In this document: piece after piece, positions 32,620 to 41,265 of the stretch | Numbering within the stretch: the stretch's first letter is position 1 | Layout: every line of letters begins with the position of its first letter | From: an uncultured bacterium | Lineage (GTDB): Bacteria; Bacillota_I; Bacilli_A; RF39; UBA660 | Length of the DNA stretch: 64,000 nucleotides | Direction: 5' to 3' | Assembly: GCA_947646655.1 (NCBI GenBank) | Contig: CANSHI010000004.1 | Location: 30,186 to 94,185 of the forward strand | Made by a program: the position numbers and the translations under genes | Notes under the pieces: model-generated | Database searches by the model: none | What the model was told of the DNA's origin: nothing | What the model saw: only the letters and a program-made list of their open reading frames with translations

Positions 32620-32650
32620 ACCAAACTTTCTCGGTTTTTGAAAATTTGGT
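32620..32650 (-). terminator. Terminator of greA
   Basis: Minus strand ACCAAATTTTC / GAAAGTTTGGT (one G-T pair), 9-base loop, then seven T. Confidence 0.75.
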
Positions 32651-32656
32651 ATTTAA

Positions 32657-33127
32657 TTAACTGATTGCAAGTATTTCTATGTCGAATGCTCCTCCTGGTG
32701 ATTCGACAGTAACTACATCGCCTACTTTTTTATTGAGCACAGCTTTTCCAATAGGAGATTCATTTGATATTCTGTTTTCACTTGGATTTGCTTCAAGGGA
32801 ACCGACGATTTGATATTTTTCTTCTTCGTCATCTTCCACATAGTTTATAGTAATTGTAGATCCTAACCCAACTATACCTTTAGATACAGTTTCTTCAATT
32901 ATTTTGGCATGGTCTACAAGATATTCTAATTCTTTTATGCGAGCTTCTAATTCAGCTTGGTCATTTCTTGCTGCATCATAGTCAGCATTTTCTGATAAGT
33001 CTCCTTGAGCACGAGCATCTTTAATCGCTTCAATTACTTGAGGTCTTTTAACAGTTTTTAGTTCGTTTAACTCTTCCTCTATTTTAAGAAAACCTTCAGC
33101 AGTCATTAAACATTCTTTTTTTGTCAT
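32657..33127 (-). CDS. greA: Transcription elongation factor GreA
   Basis: Rescues backtracked RNA polymerase by stimulating transcript cleavage. The N-terminal coiled coil carries DARAQGDLSENADYDAARND with the acidic tip residues, and the C-terminal domain has NESPIGKAVLNKKVGDVV. 156 residues is normal. It is the last gene of the region that runs from ftsK/ireB, as in Bacillus, where greA follows yrrO. Confidence 0.95.
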   Translation of the reverse strand: MTKKECLMTAEGFLKIEEELNELKTVKRPQVIEAIKDARAQGDLSENADYDAARNDQAELEARIKELEYLVDHAKIIEETVSKGIVGLGSTITINYVEDDEEEKYQIVGSLEANPSENRISNESPIGKAVLNKKVGDVVTVESPGGAFDIEILAIS

Positions 33128-33204
33128 AATTATCACTCTTTCATTCTTTTATTTTATTTTTGTATTAAAAAATGGTTCCTCTTTTTGAGACCTTTTTAAT
33201 AATA

Positions 33205-34389
33205 CTAGATTTCATCATATTTGTCAAATACTTTTGCACGCATCATACTAAATTGCTCACAGATTTTGGGCACTTTTATTTTAACGATCATTTTAGGATG
33301 ATTACAGAAGTCTAATCTGTTTCCATCTTCATCTATTATATCGGTTATCGTAAATTCAATAGTATCCATGGTTGGCCCAAATATTTGAACAGTATCACCT
33401 TTTTTAAAGTAGTTTCTTACTTCTAAGGTGATTTCATTGTTTTCACTATTTAATACTAGACCTAAAAAGTCTTGATTCGATTCTTCTTTTCGTCCATTGA
33501 AATATTGTTCATTAACGCCAGGTAGTTTATCAAAAAACTGAGGTGTAGACTCCCTATTTGCTACCCTATTTATGATATTCAAGGCATAATCAATATATTC
33601 ATCTGTCAGGGAATTTGTGCTTATTTTTGAAATAATTTGTCTATAAGTGTGTAAAACGGTCGCGATATAATAAATCGAACGCATTCTACCTTCGATTTTA
33701 AAAGAATTAACTCCTATATCGATCATATCCTTGATATAATGAACCATGTTTAAGTCTTTTGGCATCATTTCAAATTGTCGATTATCTTCTGTATCGAATG
33801 TCCAGCGACAAACTTGAGAGCAGCCTCCGCGATTGGAGTCACGATTAGTTGCATAGTTAGATAAAACACATCTACCCGAGAAAGATGTACACATAGCTCC
33901 TTGTATAAAACATTCTAGTTCGGCATTAGTTTCTTTTTTGATACGAATTATGTCTTCTTTAGAGGCTTCTCTAGCTAAAACGATACGTTTTATACCATGA
34001 TCCATATAAAATTTTACCGCTCTGGAATTTAGACAGCTGGCCTGAGTACTCAAATGCACTTCTAAATCGAGGTCGTTTTCTTTTAATACATTTAATACGA
34101 CAGGATCACTCACAATTATGGCATCGACTTTTATGTCGCTTAAAAATTTTAAGTAATCTACTAGTCCTTCTAAGTCTTCGTTATGGAAAACTATATTTAC
34201 TGTAACGTATACTTTTTTATTTAAATTATGAGCATATTCAGTAGCCTCTTTTAACTCTTCCAATGAAAAGTTTGTCGCATTGGCACGAAGTCCAAAAACT
34301 CTGCCTCCTAAGTAAACGGCATCGGCACCATAAAGTAAAGCAAATTTCAATCTTTCCATATCCCCAGCGGGGCTTAAAAGCTCTATCAT
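33205..34389 (-). CDS. trhP2: U32 peptidase-like tRNA hydroxylation protein TrhP2
   Basis: A 394-residue U32 protein. Hallmarks are LLSPAGDMERLKFALLYGAD, the iron-sulphur Cys set in SFSGRCVLSNY and RGGCSQVCRW, and KIEGRMRS. In B. subtilis the pair YrrN/YrrO (TrhP1/TrhP2) makes 5-hydroxyuridine at tRNA position 34, and the neighbour YrrM (TrmR) methylates it. The same three genes are consecutive here, which supports that role over proteolysis. It overlaps the upstream gene by 4 bases. Confidence 0.85.
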   Translation of the reverse strand: MIELLSPAGDMERLKFALLYGADAVYLGGRVFGLRANATNFSLEELKEATEYAHNLNKKVYVTVNIVFHNEDLEGLVDYLKFLSDIKVDAIIVSDPVVLNVLKENDLDLEVHLSTQASCLNSRAVKFYMDHGIKRIVLAREASKEDIIRIKKETNAELECFIQGAMCTSFSGRCVLSNYATNRDSNRGGCSQVCRWTFDTEDNRQFEMMPKDLNMVHYIKDMIDIGVNSFKIEGRMRSIYYIATVLHTYRQIISKISTNSLTDEYIDYALNIINRVANRESTPQFFDKLPGVNEQYFNGRKEESNQDFLGLVLNSENNEITLEVRNYFKKGDTVQIFGPTMDTIEFTITDIIDEDGNRLDFCNHPKMIVKIKVPKICEQFSMMRAKVFDKYDEI

Positions 34390-35180
34390 TTTATATCACC
34401 TATTCTGTAAATAGTTTTTTTATGTAAAAATCCGTCTGTAGTGTTTGTAACAATTTCATTACAAATAGCCTTTTCCATAGTTTCACGAGTTAGAAATTCG
34501 GAGTTAAACAAATAAAATTTAATCTTCGTATCGTCTAAGTCTTGTGTGACGAAACGGATATCTAAGAGATGATCGTCAAAAATGGCGGTTCCATATTCAT
34601 TTTCTTTAAGTTGGAATTTTATTAGGTCAGAGTTTTTAATGTTTAAAGTCTTTTTTTCTTTGTCGCCTAAATGTTTGGAAAAGTTGGAAAGTAATTTACG
34701 ACGAGAATACATGATCATAGGGTATCCAAAAGTATTTATAATCAACGGTTTTTTAGTTCGATCTAATATTTCTGTTATTTCATCGATAGTAATGTCAGTC
34801 GATAGAACAAGTGAGTCATAATATTCAGTCCAAAAGTTGACTGTTTCATAAGAATTATTTAAATGATTTTGAAAATTGATCAGTTCAAGTGATGAGTCTT
34901 TTAAAACGTAGAATAAACCGACATCTTCGACGATTATTCCTTTTATGTTTTTAGGAATTTGAAGTTTTAAGAATTGGTCGATATCGTTGTCTGTAAGGAG
35001 TCTATTTACTAGTAGATAGCCTTGTGTATTTGTAGCAGATATATCTTCCAGTGAAAAAGAACTGTACCCTACTGAAAATCCTTCCAATGGAAAAAGAAAG
35101 TTAGAAATGCCTAACTTTTGATAAAAATCAATATCTTCTAAATTGCTTATGTTTAACAATATTTTATCTTTTTTCATCAT
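34386..35180 (-). CDS. trhP1: TrhP1-like partner of the U32 protein
   Basis: A 264-residue protein between trmR and trhP2, in the position of B. subtilis yrrN. The barrel-like N-terminal half (ISNFLFPLEGFSVGYSSFS, PKNIKGIIVEDVGLFYVL) resembles shortened U32 proteins, but the Cys cluster is missing. This is typical of the P1 partner. It overlaps both neighbours, so the three genes are coupled. Confidence 0.75.
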   Translation of the reverse strand: MMKKDKILLNISNLEDIDFYQKLGISNFLFPLEGFSVGYSSFSLEDISATNTQGYLLVNRLLTDNDIDQFLKLQIPKNIKGIIVEDVGLFYVLKDSSLELINFQNHLNNSYETVNFWTEYYDSLVLSTDITIDEITEILDRTKKPLIINTFGYPMIMYSRRKLLSNFSKHLGDKEKKTLNIKNSDLIKFQLKENEYGTAIFDDHLLDIRFVTQDLDDTKIKFYLFNSEFLTRETMEKAICNEIVTNTTDGFLHKKTIYRIGDIK

Positions 35181-35760
35181 TTTTATAACTTACACTAAGT
35201 CCGTCTCCAATATCGTAAAACTTAGTAGTGAACTCCTTATTCGTTTTTAAATATTCGATGTAGTCTTCTATTTTACTAACTAAGCTGTTAAGGTTTTTAG
35301 ACATGTCTTTTGTTCTATTTCCTACTAATCCATGAAAATGAATATTATCTGTTATGATAACACCATTTGGTTTGAGATAGTGGCTAAATTTTTCGAAAAA
35401 TTTTGTATATTGTCCTTTTGCTGCATCGATAAAAATCATATCAAAGCTTCGCTCGCCTAAACTTACTTCTAGTGCATCTTGGAATACAACTTCTATTTGA
35501 TGTTCGAGACCACATTTTTTAACATTTTTGATAGCTTCCATGTATCTTTTTTCGTCTCGCTCGATAGTAGTTAATTGAACATCGGGTGCAGCAGAGGTCA
35601 TAAGGATTCCACTGTAACCGATGGCTGTCCCTATTTCTAATATTGTTTGTATATTATTTAATTTTATAAATTTCATGATAAATTTAATAGATTCTTTTTC
35701 AATAATTGGAACGTTTTTCTCTTTTGCATATTTTTCCATTTCAATTATAGTTTCTTTCAT
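35164..35760 (-). CDS. trmR: tRNA 5-hydroxyuridine methyltransferase TrmR
   Basis: A 198-residue SAM-dependent O-methyltransferase of the catechol type. Motif I is ILEIGTAIGYSGILM, motif II/III are TTIERDEKRYMEAIKN and DMIFIDAAKGQY, and VIITDNIHFHGLVGNR completes the metal site. It is the YrrM/TrmR homologue and heads the trmR-trhP1-trhP2 set, which forms mo5U34 in tRNAs. Confidence 0.88.
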   Translation of the reverse strand: MKETIIEMEKYAKEKNVPIIEKESIKFIMKFIKLNNIQTILEIGTAIGYSGILMTSAAPDVQLTTIERDEKRYMEAIKNVKKCGLEHQIEVVFQDALEVSLGERSFDMIFIDAAKGQYTKFFEKFSHYLKPNGVIITDNIHFHGLVGNRTKDMSKNLNSLVSKIEDYIEYLKTNKEFTTKFYDIGDGLSVSYKNDEKR

Positions 35761-35805
35761 TTATAATCACCAACAAAAGTATTATATCATATTTTAACTT
35801 CTAAA

Positions 35806-36807
35806 TCAATTGTGGCACTTTTGAAATTTGATATTAAAATCTGAAGGATCAGTATTTTTTTCATTAAGTTTTGCTAAAATTTTGTCTATTATTATTTTGA
35901 TAATAGGACTTACTCTATCCCCCAAATTTTGGATCAGTTCTCCTGCTTCTTTATATAGTCCACAGTATATCATATTGTATAAATTTGGATTTTCGATATT
36001 TATTTTTGGATGAGAAGCTAAAAAACTATTTTTTGTAAGAAATTGTAAATCCTTTAAAGCTAAAAGTGAATAATGATCAATAAGGCTTAATCGACAATTA
36101 GATTGCATGTTTTCTAAATAAGAAATAGCTTCTTCTATTTGATCGTTTTCAACTAGTTCAACTAATTGTTTTTTCTTATTCATTTGTTCGATTGTCGCTT
36201 CTCTAAGTAACACAGTTAAAGCATTGTAAGCTTTTGGAATTTCCACTCCTTCTTTTTTAATCGAATAAATTAAAGTTTTGGCATAATTAAACTTTTGAGC
36301 ATAAATAGCTTTTCTGATTTCTTGGTGGATAGGCCTTGCTGGGATTTCTCGTTTAGATTCCCCTACCGTTAAATCTTCTAATGTGAGATTTGATGCCATG
36401 TTTTTTAAATCAGCTTCTAGTGGTATCATTGTGGAAATGATATATAAATGACATTTATAGTATGAAATAAATGGTTCTACTTTACATTTTAAAAGGTTTC
36501 TCAAATAACCAGTTGCCTTTTTAAAGTCTTTGGTTTCTAAACAACGGAAATACAGATGAGAAGAAGCTTGATGAAAATATGGTTTTATGTGATAGCACAA
36601 TTTTAAGCATTTAGTAGCTAGCTCATAATTTTTTTCTTGTAATAATTTTTGGGCAAATGCATAAATAGTTTCTACATCTTTGTAAATATAGAAATTATGT
36701 GCTCTTGTTAGTATACCTAATTGTGATAATATATTTAAATCGATATGAGTAAATCCTATTTGTCGTAATGTTTTTTCATTTATTTTGTTACAATCGTTTG
36801 GTTTCAT
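35806..36807 (-). CDS. TPR-like hypothetical protein, paralogue 1
   Basis: A 333-residue helical protein without known family. Helical-hairpin repeats are visible (YELATKCLKLCYHIKPYFHQ, KKATGYLRNLLKCKVEP, NYAKTLIYSIKKEG). It is related to its upstream neighbour (shared CLxLCYxxxP, YLRNLL, and AYAQKF motifs), which indicates an old tandem duplication. No signal peptide. It sits in a conserved gene cluster that in Bacillus does not contain it. Confidence 0.6.
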   Translation of the reverse strand: MKPNDCNKINEKTLRQIGFTHIDLNILSQLGILTRAHNFYIYKDVETIYAFAQKLLQEKNYELATKCLKLCYHIKPYFHQASSHLYFRCLETKDFKKATGYLRNLLKCKVEPFISYYKCHLYIISTMIPLEADLKNMASNLTLEDLTVGESKREIPARPIHQEIRKAIYAQKFNYAKTLIYSIKKEGVEIPKAYNALTVLLREATIEQMNKKKQLVELVENDQIEEAISYLENMQSNCRLSLIDHYSLLALKDLQFLTKNSFLASHPKINIENPNLYNMIYCGLYKEAGELIQNLGDRVSPIIKIIIDKILAKLNEKNTDPSDFNIKFQKCHN

Positions 36808-36819
36808 TTTTTCTCCTTT

Positions 36820-38094
36820 TTAACTATGTTTTTTCTGTGTTAATATGTGTGTTCTTAAAGCCGATGTGTCTTCAAGCATTTTTTCATTGGTATAATTAAG
36901 AGCTTTAGTAAATTCGATTAATCGGTCTCCGTTCTTTATGTCACCACTTATATAAAATTCTTTCGCTGCATATAGTAAACATTTGAACTGTTTTTTAGTG
37001 CTTAGTCTTAGAATTTTATTTATTGTGTATATTGGTAGTCCCTTATTAAGCAGTTCGTAAAAATCTTCTGTAACTGGTTTTGCTGGTTCAACATTTTCAT
37101 TAATCATTTCTAAAGTGGATAGTTCTATGATATGTTCAAACTCTTCTTGAATAGCAATTAAAACTTTATAAATGACATTTTCTTTGATATTTGTGAGTTT
37201 TCGTGTTTCTTCGATTGCAGAAAGATAGTTACCAGAATAGATCATATCAAATATATTAATCGGTTTAGATCGGAATGGTCTTCGGTTTATTCTTGTCGGC
37301 AACTTGTGAGTATAAATCATAGATAAAAGATCTTCTAAAGCCATAAGTGTAAATTTTTCTATAAGACTCAATTGTCTAGTTTGTGAGAATTGTTTAAGTA
37401 ATAAGTAACATTCTAAATATTTTTTATCTGTTAAAAGGTCTTGGGTAGCATTTTTTTCATTGACTTGTTTAGCGGCTGCTGATTGTATTAAAGTGAATTT
37501 TACATGGTAATCTTTTTTTCTCTCTACAAGATTGCGATTTTCTCCTAAAATATACATAGACTGCAAAAATTTTTGAGCATATGCTAGAGTTCTCAATTTA
37601 TTTTCTGCATCAGGTTTGTAAATATCTTCTCTATCATCGGAAACTAAAAGTTCATAACTTTTGAGAGATTTAGCAATTGTTTTTAAGTCTTCAGGTAAAT
37701 TAGTAATTGTGCTTAAAAGATATAAATAAAATAAGTAATCGGGTTGATATTTTTGACTAGAGTTGTTTAATAAATTTCTCAAATATTTTGTCGATTTTTG
37801 AAATTCACCATTTTTTATACAAAGTGCAAAGAGCTCATAATTTACTTCAATTTTAGAAGGATCTAATAAATAGCATAAGTTGAGGCATTTATGAGCAAGA
37901 TCTAAATTTTTAAGACGTATTAGTTCAAAATAGTATTCAAAAATATTATTAATGCTGTTATATGTATAAGATGCTCCTTTTTTTGTAATAAGTCCTTCAT
38001 TAATCAATTGAGATATTTCTGACTTCCCTAAAGATAATGCTGAAAGTTCTTCAAATGTTAACCTTCTTCCAGTGTTTTGATTTTGGTTTTTCAT
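36820..38094 (-). CDS. TPR-like hypothetical protein, paralogue 2
   Basis: A 424-residue helical protein. Its N-terminal part (LTFEELSALSLGKSEISQLI) resembles a winged-helix or SAM-like start; then come TPR-like hairpins (LDLAHKCLNLCYLLDP, KSTKYLRNLLNNSSQKYQP, TLAYAQKFLQSMYIL). It matches paralogue 1 over most of that protein and is about 90 residues longer at the C-terminus. The start at 38094 has an AGGAGTGG site. Function unknown. Confidence 0.6.
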   Translation of the reverse strand: MKNQNQNTGRRLTFEELSALSLGKSEISQLINEGLITKKGASYTYNSINNIFEYYFELIRLKNLDLAHKCLNLCYLLDPSKIEVNYELFALCIKNGEFQKSTKYLRNLLNNSSQKYQPDYLFYLYLLSTITNLPEDLKTIAKSLKSYELLVSDDREDIYKPDAENKLRTLAYAQKFLQSMYILGENRNLVERKKDYHVKFTLIQSAAAKQVNEKNATQDLLTDKKYLECYLLLKQFSQTRQLSLIEKFTLMALEDLLSMIYTHKLPTRINRRPFRSKPINIFDMIYSGNYLSAIEETRKLTNIKENVIYKVLIAIQEEFEHIIELSTLEMINENVEPAKPVTEDFYELLNKGLPIYTINKILRLSTKKQFKCLLYAAKEFYISGDIKNGDRLIEFTKALNYTNEKMLEDTSALRTHILTQKKHS

Positions 38095-38160
38095 AATTTC
38101 CACTCCTTTTTGGTGCTCTTTATAATATCTTAAAAATGACAAAAAAGCAAGAAAAAACCA

Positions 38161-39159
38161 TTAGTTTAGTTCTAATGAGTTTTTTAGTTCTTCGTAAGAT
38201 TCCTCACAATAAGCATGGCTTTCGTCTGTTATATAGAAAAATGAAACGTTATATTGGATGTAATCACCAGTATATGAAAGATTATATGTGTTGCTCGTTT
38301 TTGTTGTTTCACTTTCAAACTTCCAATTATAGCCATTTATAAGTATTTCTTCAGGTTCTTCGGTAACTTTCAAGTGGTCGATACTGCCCTGTCCATAGTT
38401 GTGGCGATTGGGATCATAGCCACCTAAATATCTTTCGCTTATGTAAAAGTTACAATACTTATCTTTTGTCGAATACAATTTATATGTATCAGTACTTCTT
38501 TTATCTTCTAAGAAGCCACTTGGAACTTCAAAAGTAAGTTCTTCAATTTCAGGATAGTCTTCAATAATTTCTGTATCATCTGTTTCGGTAGATGTCAGAG
38601 TATCGTCAGTTGCTATTACATAGACGAAGAGACTGAATATCGAAAATAAATACAGGCAGGAAATGATGACTATAGGAACAGTAGTCGTACCTCCTTCATT
38701 ATAGGCCTTTAAAAGAGCATCTTCTTTTTTGCCACTTATATTGTAATTTATTATATTTATGGCTTGTTCTTCGACGTGTTTCATATAATGACGTTTAAAA
38801 GTAAAGCCAGCATAAAGTCGTAGTAGCAAGTTTAATATGAATACTTTAGCTCCTCCAAATAGGAAGATAATAATATCAAATATTAGAAAAATAGTGGCTT
38901 CTAAATATAATTTTCTGTAGTAATAATATAGTGATCCGAATAAGAAAGCGAGAAAACTAAAGTTTTTCTTCTTTAAGTCTTCTTTTCCTACCCCAATATA
39001 TGTATCGATTACTTCGGGAGTAATGTCTATCTTTTCTTTTACTGGTTGCTTCTTTTCTTCCTTCGTTTCTTTTGAAGGAGTATCTTTTAATTTAAAACCA
39101 CAATTATTGCAGTATATACTGGTCTTGTTTATACGTGCATTACATTTTGGACATTGCAT
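38161..39159 (-). CDS. Zinc-ribbon membrane protein (DUF2628-like)
   Basis: A 332-residue protein with an N-terminal zinc ribbon (CPKCNARINKTSIYCNNCGF), a linker, and a DUF2628-type membrane module (FSFLAFLFGSLYYYYRKLY and following helices, residues 70-130). A further helix (TVPIVIISCLYLFSIFSLFVYVI) leads to an outer domain of about 130 residues. Its stop codon lies within a terminator hairpin (CATTAG/CTAATG). Role unknown; possibly envelope sensing. Confidence 0.65.
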   Translation of the reverse strand: MQCPKCNARINKTSIYCNNCGFKLKDTPSKETKEEKKQPVKEKIDITPEVIDTYIGVGKEDLKKKNFSFLAFLFGSLYYYYRKLYLEATIFLIFDIIIFLFGGAKVFILNLLLRLYAGFTFKRHYMKHVEEQAINIINYNISGKKEDALLKAYNEGGTTTVPIVIISCLYLFSIFSLFVYVIATDDTLTSTETDDTEIIEDYPEIEELTFEVPSGFLEDKRSTDTYKLYSTKDKYCNFYISERYLGGYDPNRHNYGQGSIDHLKVTEEPEEILINGYNWKFESETTKTSNTYNLSYTGDYIQYNVSFFYITDESHAYCEESYEELKNSLELN

Positions 39160-39173
39160 ATTGTTTTCCTCCT

Positions 39174-40247
39174 TTAATACTCAAACCAAAGCCCTTCTCT
39201 TTTTAAGCGGTTGACTTCGTTGTCGTGTTCTGTATTAGTTTTGTTAAAATAGGTTTTTCCATTTTTATCGGCGACAAAAAAGTAATAGTCGTGTGTGGAA
39301 GGGTAAACAGTTGCTTTGATGGAATTAAAGCTAGGTGAAGCGATTGGGCCGATTGGCAAGCCTTTTACGCATGTACCACGGGTATTATATTCATTACAAG
39401 AGTTTAAGTCATCCCATGTTAAATCGACAGAGAAGTCCTTATTTACAGCATAATACGTCGTGACATCACTACCGAGTGTCCATCCAGCTTTTAAACGATT
39501 GTAAAATACACCTGCTACTCCTTCACGATCTTTGCTGCGAGCACCTTCTAGTTCGACAATACTTGCTAAAGTCATTATTTGGTTCATCGAATAATCTGTT
39601 GTTTCTATATCAGAAGTAAGTGAAGAAAGTTTGCTTTCTGTTTCATCTAAAAGTCTTTCGATAATTTCTTTAAGTGAAGCAGTCGTCAAAAATTCATATG
39701 TTTCTGGGAAAAGGTATCCCTCTAATGGATGATATACTTTTTCATTTAAAATATCTTCTGTTAGAACATCATATTTTTCTATCAATGTTTTTATGTATTG
39801 TTTATCGTCAAGAGTATTCAATACTTCTTCTTTAGAATAATCAAAATTTTTACTTATTACGTCGGCAAAATAATCGAGCCTTTTACCTTCGACAAATGTA
39901 ACCCAAATCGTATCGTGAGTAACTTTGCCTTTTATTATGCTACTATAAATATCTTTAGCGGTCATACTTTTTGTAAAAATGTAGTCTCCTGCTTGGGGAG
40001 TGCCAGGATTAAATTTAGCATATAATTTCATAACGATGTCTGATTTAATTAATCCTTCTTTTTTTAAGTTCGCGATGATTGTATTTGTTGCTTCGCCCGT
40101 TTTAACAGTAAAAGTTATATTTTCTTTGGCATTTTTATCTACAGCTTCTAGGCTATTTAAATAATAAAATGTTATTCCACCTACACTTAAAAGCAAAAAA
40201 GCGAAGACACAAGCAATTATAGTTATAATTATAGTCTTCTTCTTCAT
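39174..40247 (-). CDS. mltG: Endolytic transglycosylase MltG
   Basis: Cuts nascent peptidoglycan strands at the membrane and limits glycan length. The 357-residue protein has an N-terminal membrane helix (IIITIIACVFAFLLLSVGGI), a LysM-like domain, and the YceG catalytic region with the Glu in ASIVELEGARSKDREGVAGV and GLPIGPIASPS. The start at 40247 is chosen because it leads straight into the membrane helix and lies 2 bases after the previous gene. Confidence 0.92.
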   Translation of the reverse strand: MKKKTIIITIIACVFAFLLLSVGGITFYYLNSLEAVDKNAKENITFTVKTGEATNTIIANLKKEGLIKSDIVMKLYAKFNPGTPQAGDYIFTKSMTAKDIYSSIIKGKVTHDTIWVTFVEGKRLDYFADVISKNFDYSKEEVLNTLDDKQYIKTLIEKYDVLTEDILNEKVYHPLEGYLFPETYEFLTTASLKEIIERLLDETESKLSSLTSDIETTDYSMNQIMTLASIVELEGARSKDREGVAGVFYNRLKAGWTLGSDVTTYYAVNKDFSVDLTWDDLNSCNEYNTRGTCVKGLPIGPIASPSFNSIKATVYPSTHDYYFFVADKNGKTYFNKTNTEHDNEVNRLKREGLWFEY

Positions 40248-40249
40248 CG

Positions 40250-40555
40250 TTAAGCTGCCTCTTGGTTTTCTTCCATTTGTTCTTTTAAAACTTGTTTTTG
40301 AGCACTTGCTAAGACACTTTCTATCATGTCCCATTCTTCTTCTGTTGTGACAGGATCTATATTTAAGCTTTTTCCTGTTGGATCATAAATACCAGCATAT
40401 GTTTGAATACTACCATTTTCATCTATTTGATGATCAGTATAAACGAGATAATGTTTGCCAAACTCTTCTGAATCGATAGTCATTAGTACTTCACACTCAA
40501 CTGTTTCTCCTTTATCATTTTTCATTGTAAATATATTTTTATTTTCACTTTGCAT
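40250..40555 (-). CDS. yrzB: DUF1292 protein (YrzB-like)
   Basis: A 101-residue acidic protein: FTMKNDKGETVECEVLMTI, EFGKHYLVYTDHQIDENG, then ITTEEEWDMIE-like end. DUF1292 proteins sit between ruvX and mltG in Bacilli, as here. Function unknown. Confidence 0.85.
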   Translation of the reverse strand: MQSENKNIFTMKNDKGETVECEVLMTIDSEEFGKHYLVYTDHQIDENGSIQTYAGIYDPTGKSLNIDPVTTEEEWDMIESVLASAQKQVLKEQMEENQEAA

Positions 40556-40559
40556 AATT

Positions 40560-40973
40560 TTATTTTCCTTTCATTCTTATGTATGTGTTTAATATAACAC
40601 TTGCCGCAACGGCATCGATGATGTCTTTTCTCTTTTTTCTAGACATATCGGCATCTAGCAAGTAGTGTTCAGCCTCGACTGTGGAAAGTCTTTCATCCAC
40701 GAGATTTATCGGTATATCGAAGTGGCTCTCTAAAAATTCTTTAAATTCTAAACTTCTTTTTGAGGCAAATCCTAAAGAATTGTCCATATTTTTTGGTAGC
40801 CCTAGGGCAATTTCACCTACTTGTTCTTCAGTTATTAAAGCTCCCAATGGTTTTAATATATCTTCATAACGGTTAAATTTTAAAGTTTTTAAAGGATTAG
40901 CGATTAGACCTAATTTATCTGTTATAGCGATTCCTAAGGTTTTAGTTCCCAAATCTAAGCCTAAATATCTCAT
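40560..40973 (-). CDS. ruvX: RuvX/YqgF RNase H-fold nuclease
   Basis: A 137-residue RNase H-like protein involved in 16S rRNA 5' processing or Holliday junction resolution. RYLGLDLGTKTLGIAITD holds the first acidic residue, GLPKNMDNSLG and VDERLSTVEAEHYL follow, and the final Asp is in RKDIIDAVAA. It overlaps ireB by 4 bases. Confidence 0.92.
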   Translation of the reverse strand: MRYLGLDLGTKTLGIAITDKLGLIANPLKTLKFNRYEDILKPLGALITEEQVGEIALGLPKNMDNSLGFASKRSLEFKEFLESHFDIPINLVDERLSTVEAEHYLLDADMSRKKRKDIIDAVAASVILNTYIRMKGK

Positions 40974-41209
40974 TTAATGTAACTCTTTAACAAAGTCTCT
41001 ACGATCTTTGCTCTATCTAAACTGGCGATTTTTTTTCGCGATTCTTTATAACTTGAAATATATCCAGGATCTCCTGACAAGAGATAGCCGACCAGTTGGT
41101 TGATAGGATTGTATCCTCTTTCCTCTAAGGCATCATATATTTCAAATAATGTCTTTTGTACTAAAGTTGTTTCTAGTTCATCGACATTGAATAATCTCGT
41201 TTCGTACAT
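40970..41209 (-). CDS. ireB: IreB family regulatory phosphoprotein
   Basis: A 79-residue protein (MYETRLFNVDELETTLVQ, ALEERGYNPINQLVGYLLSG, DPGYISSYKESRKKI). IreB (YrzL, former UPF0297) is a substrate of the IreK/PrkC kinase that affects cell-wall stress responses. It heads the ireB-ruvX-yrzB-mltG run, which is conserved in Bacilli. Confidence 0.92.
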   Translation of the reverse strand: MYETRLFNVDELETTLVQKTLFEIYDALEERGYNPINQLVGYLLSGDPGYISSYKESRKKIASLDRAKIVETLLKSYIK

Positions 41210-41265
41210 CTGTTACTTCACCTCTTGTATTTAATTTTATCAGAATATTTATATGTTTTCAAGAG

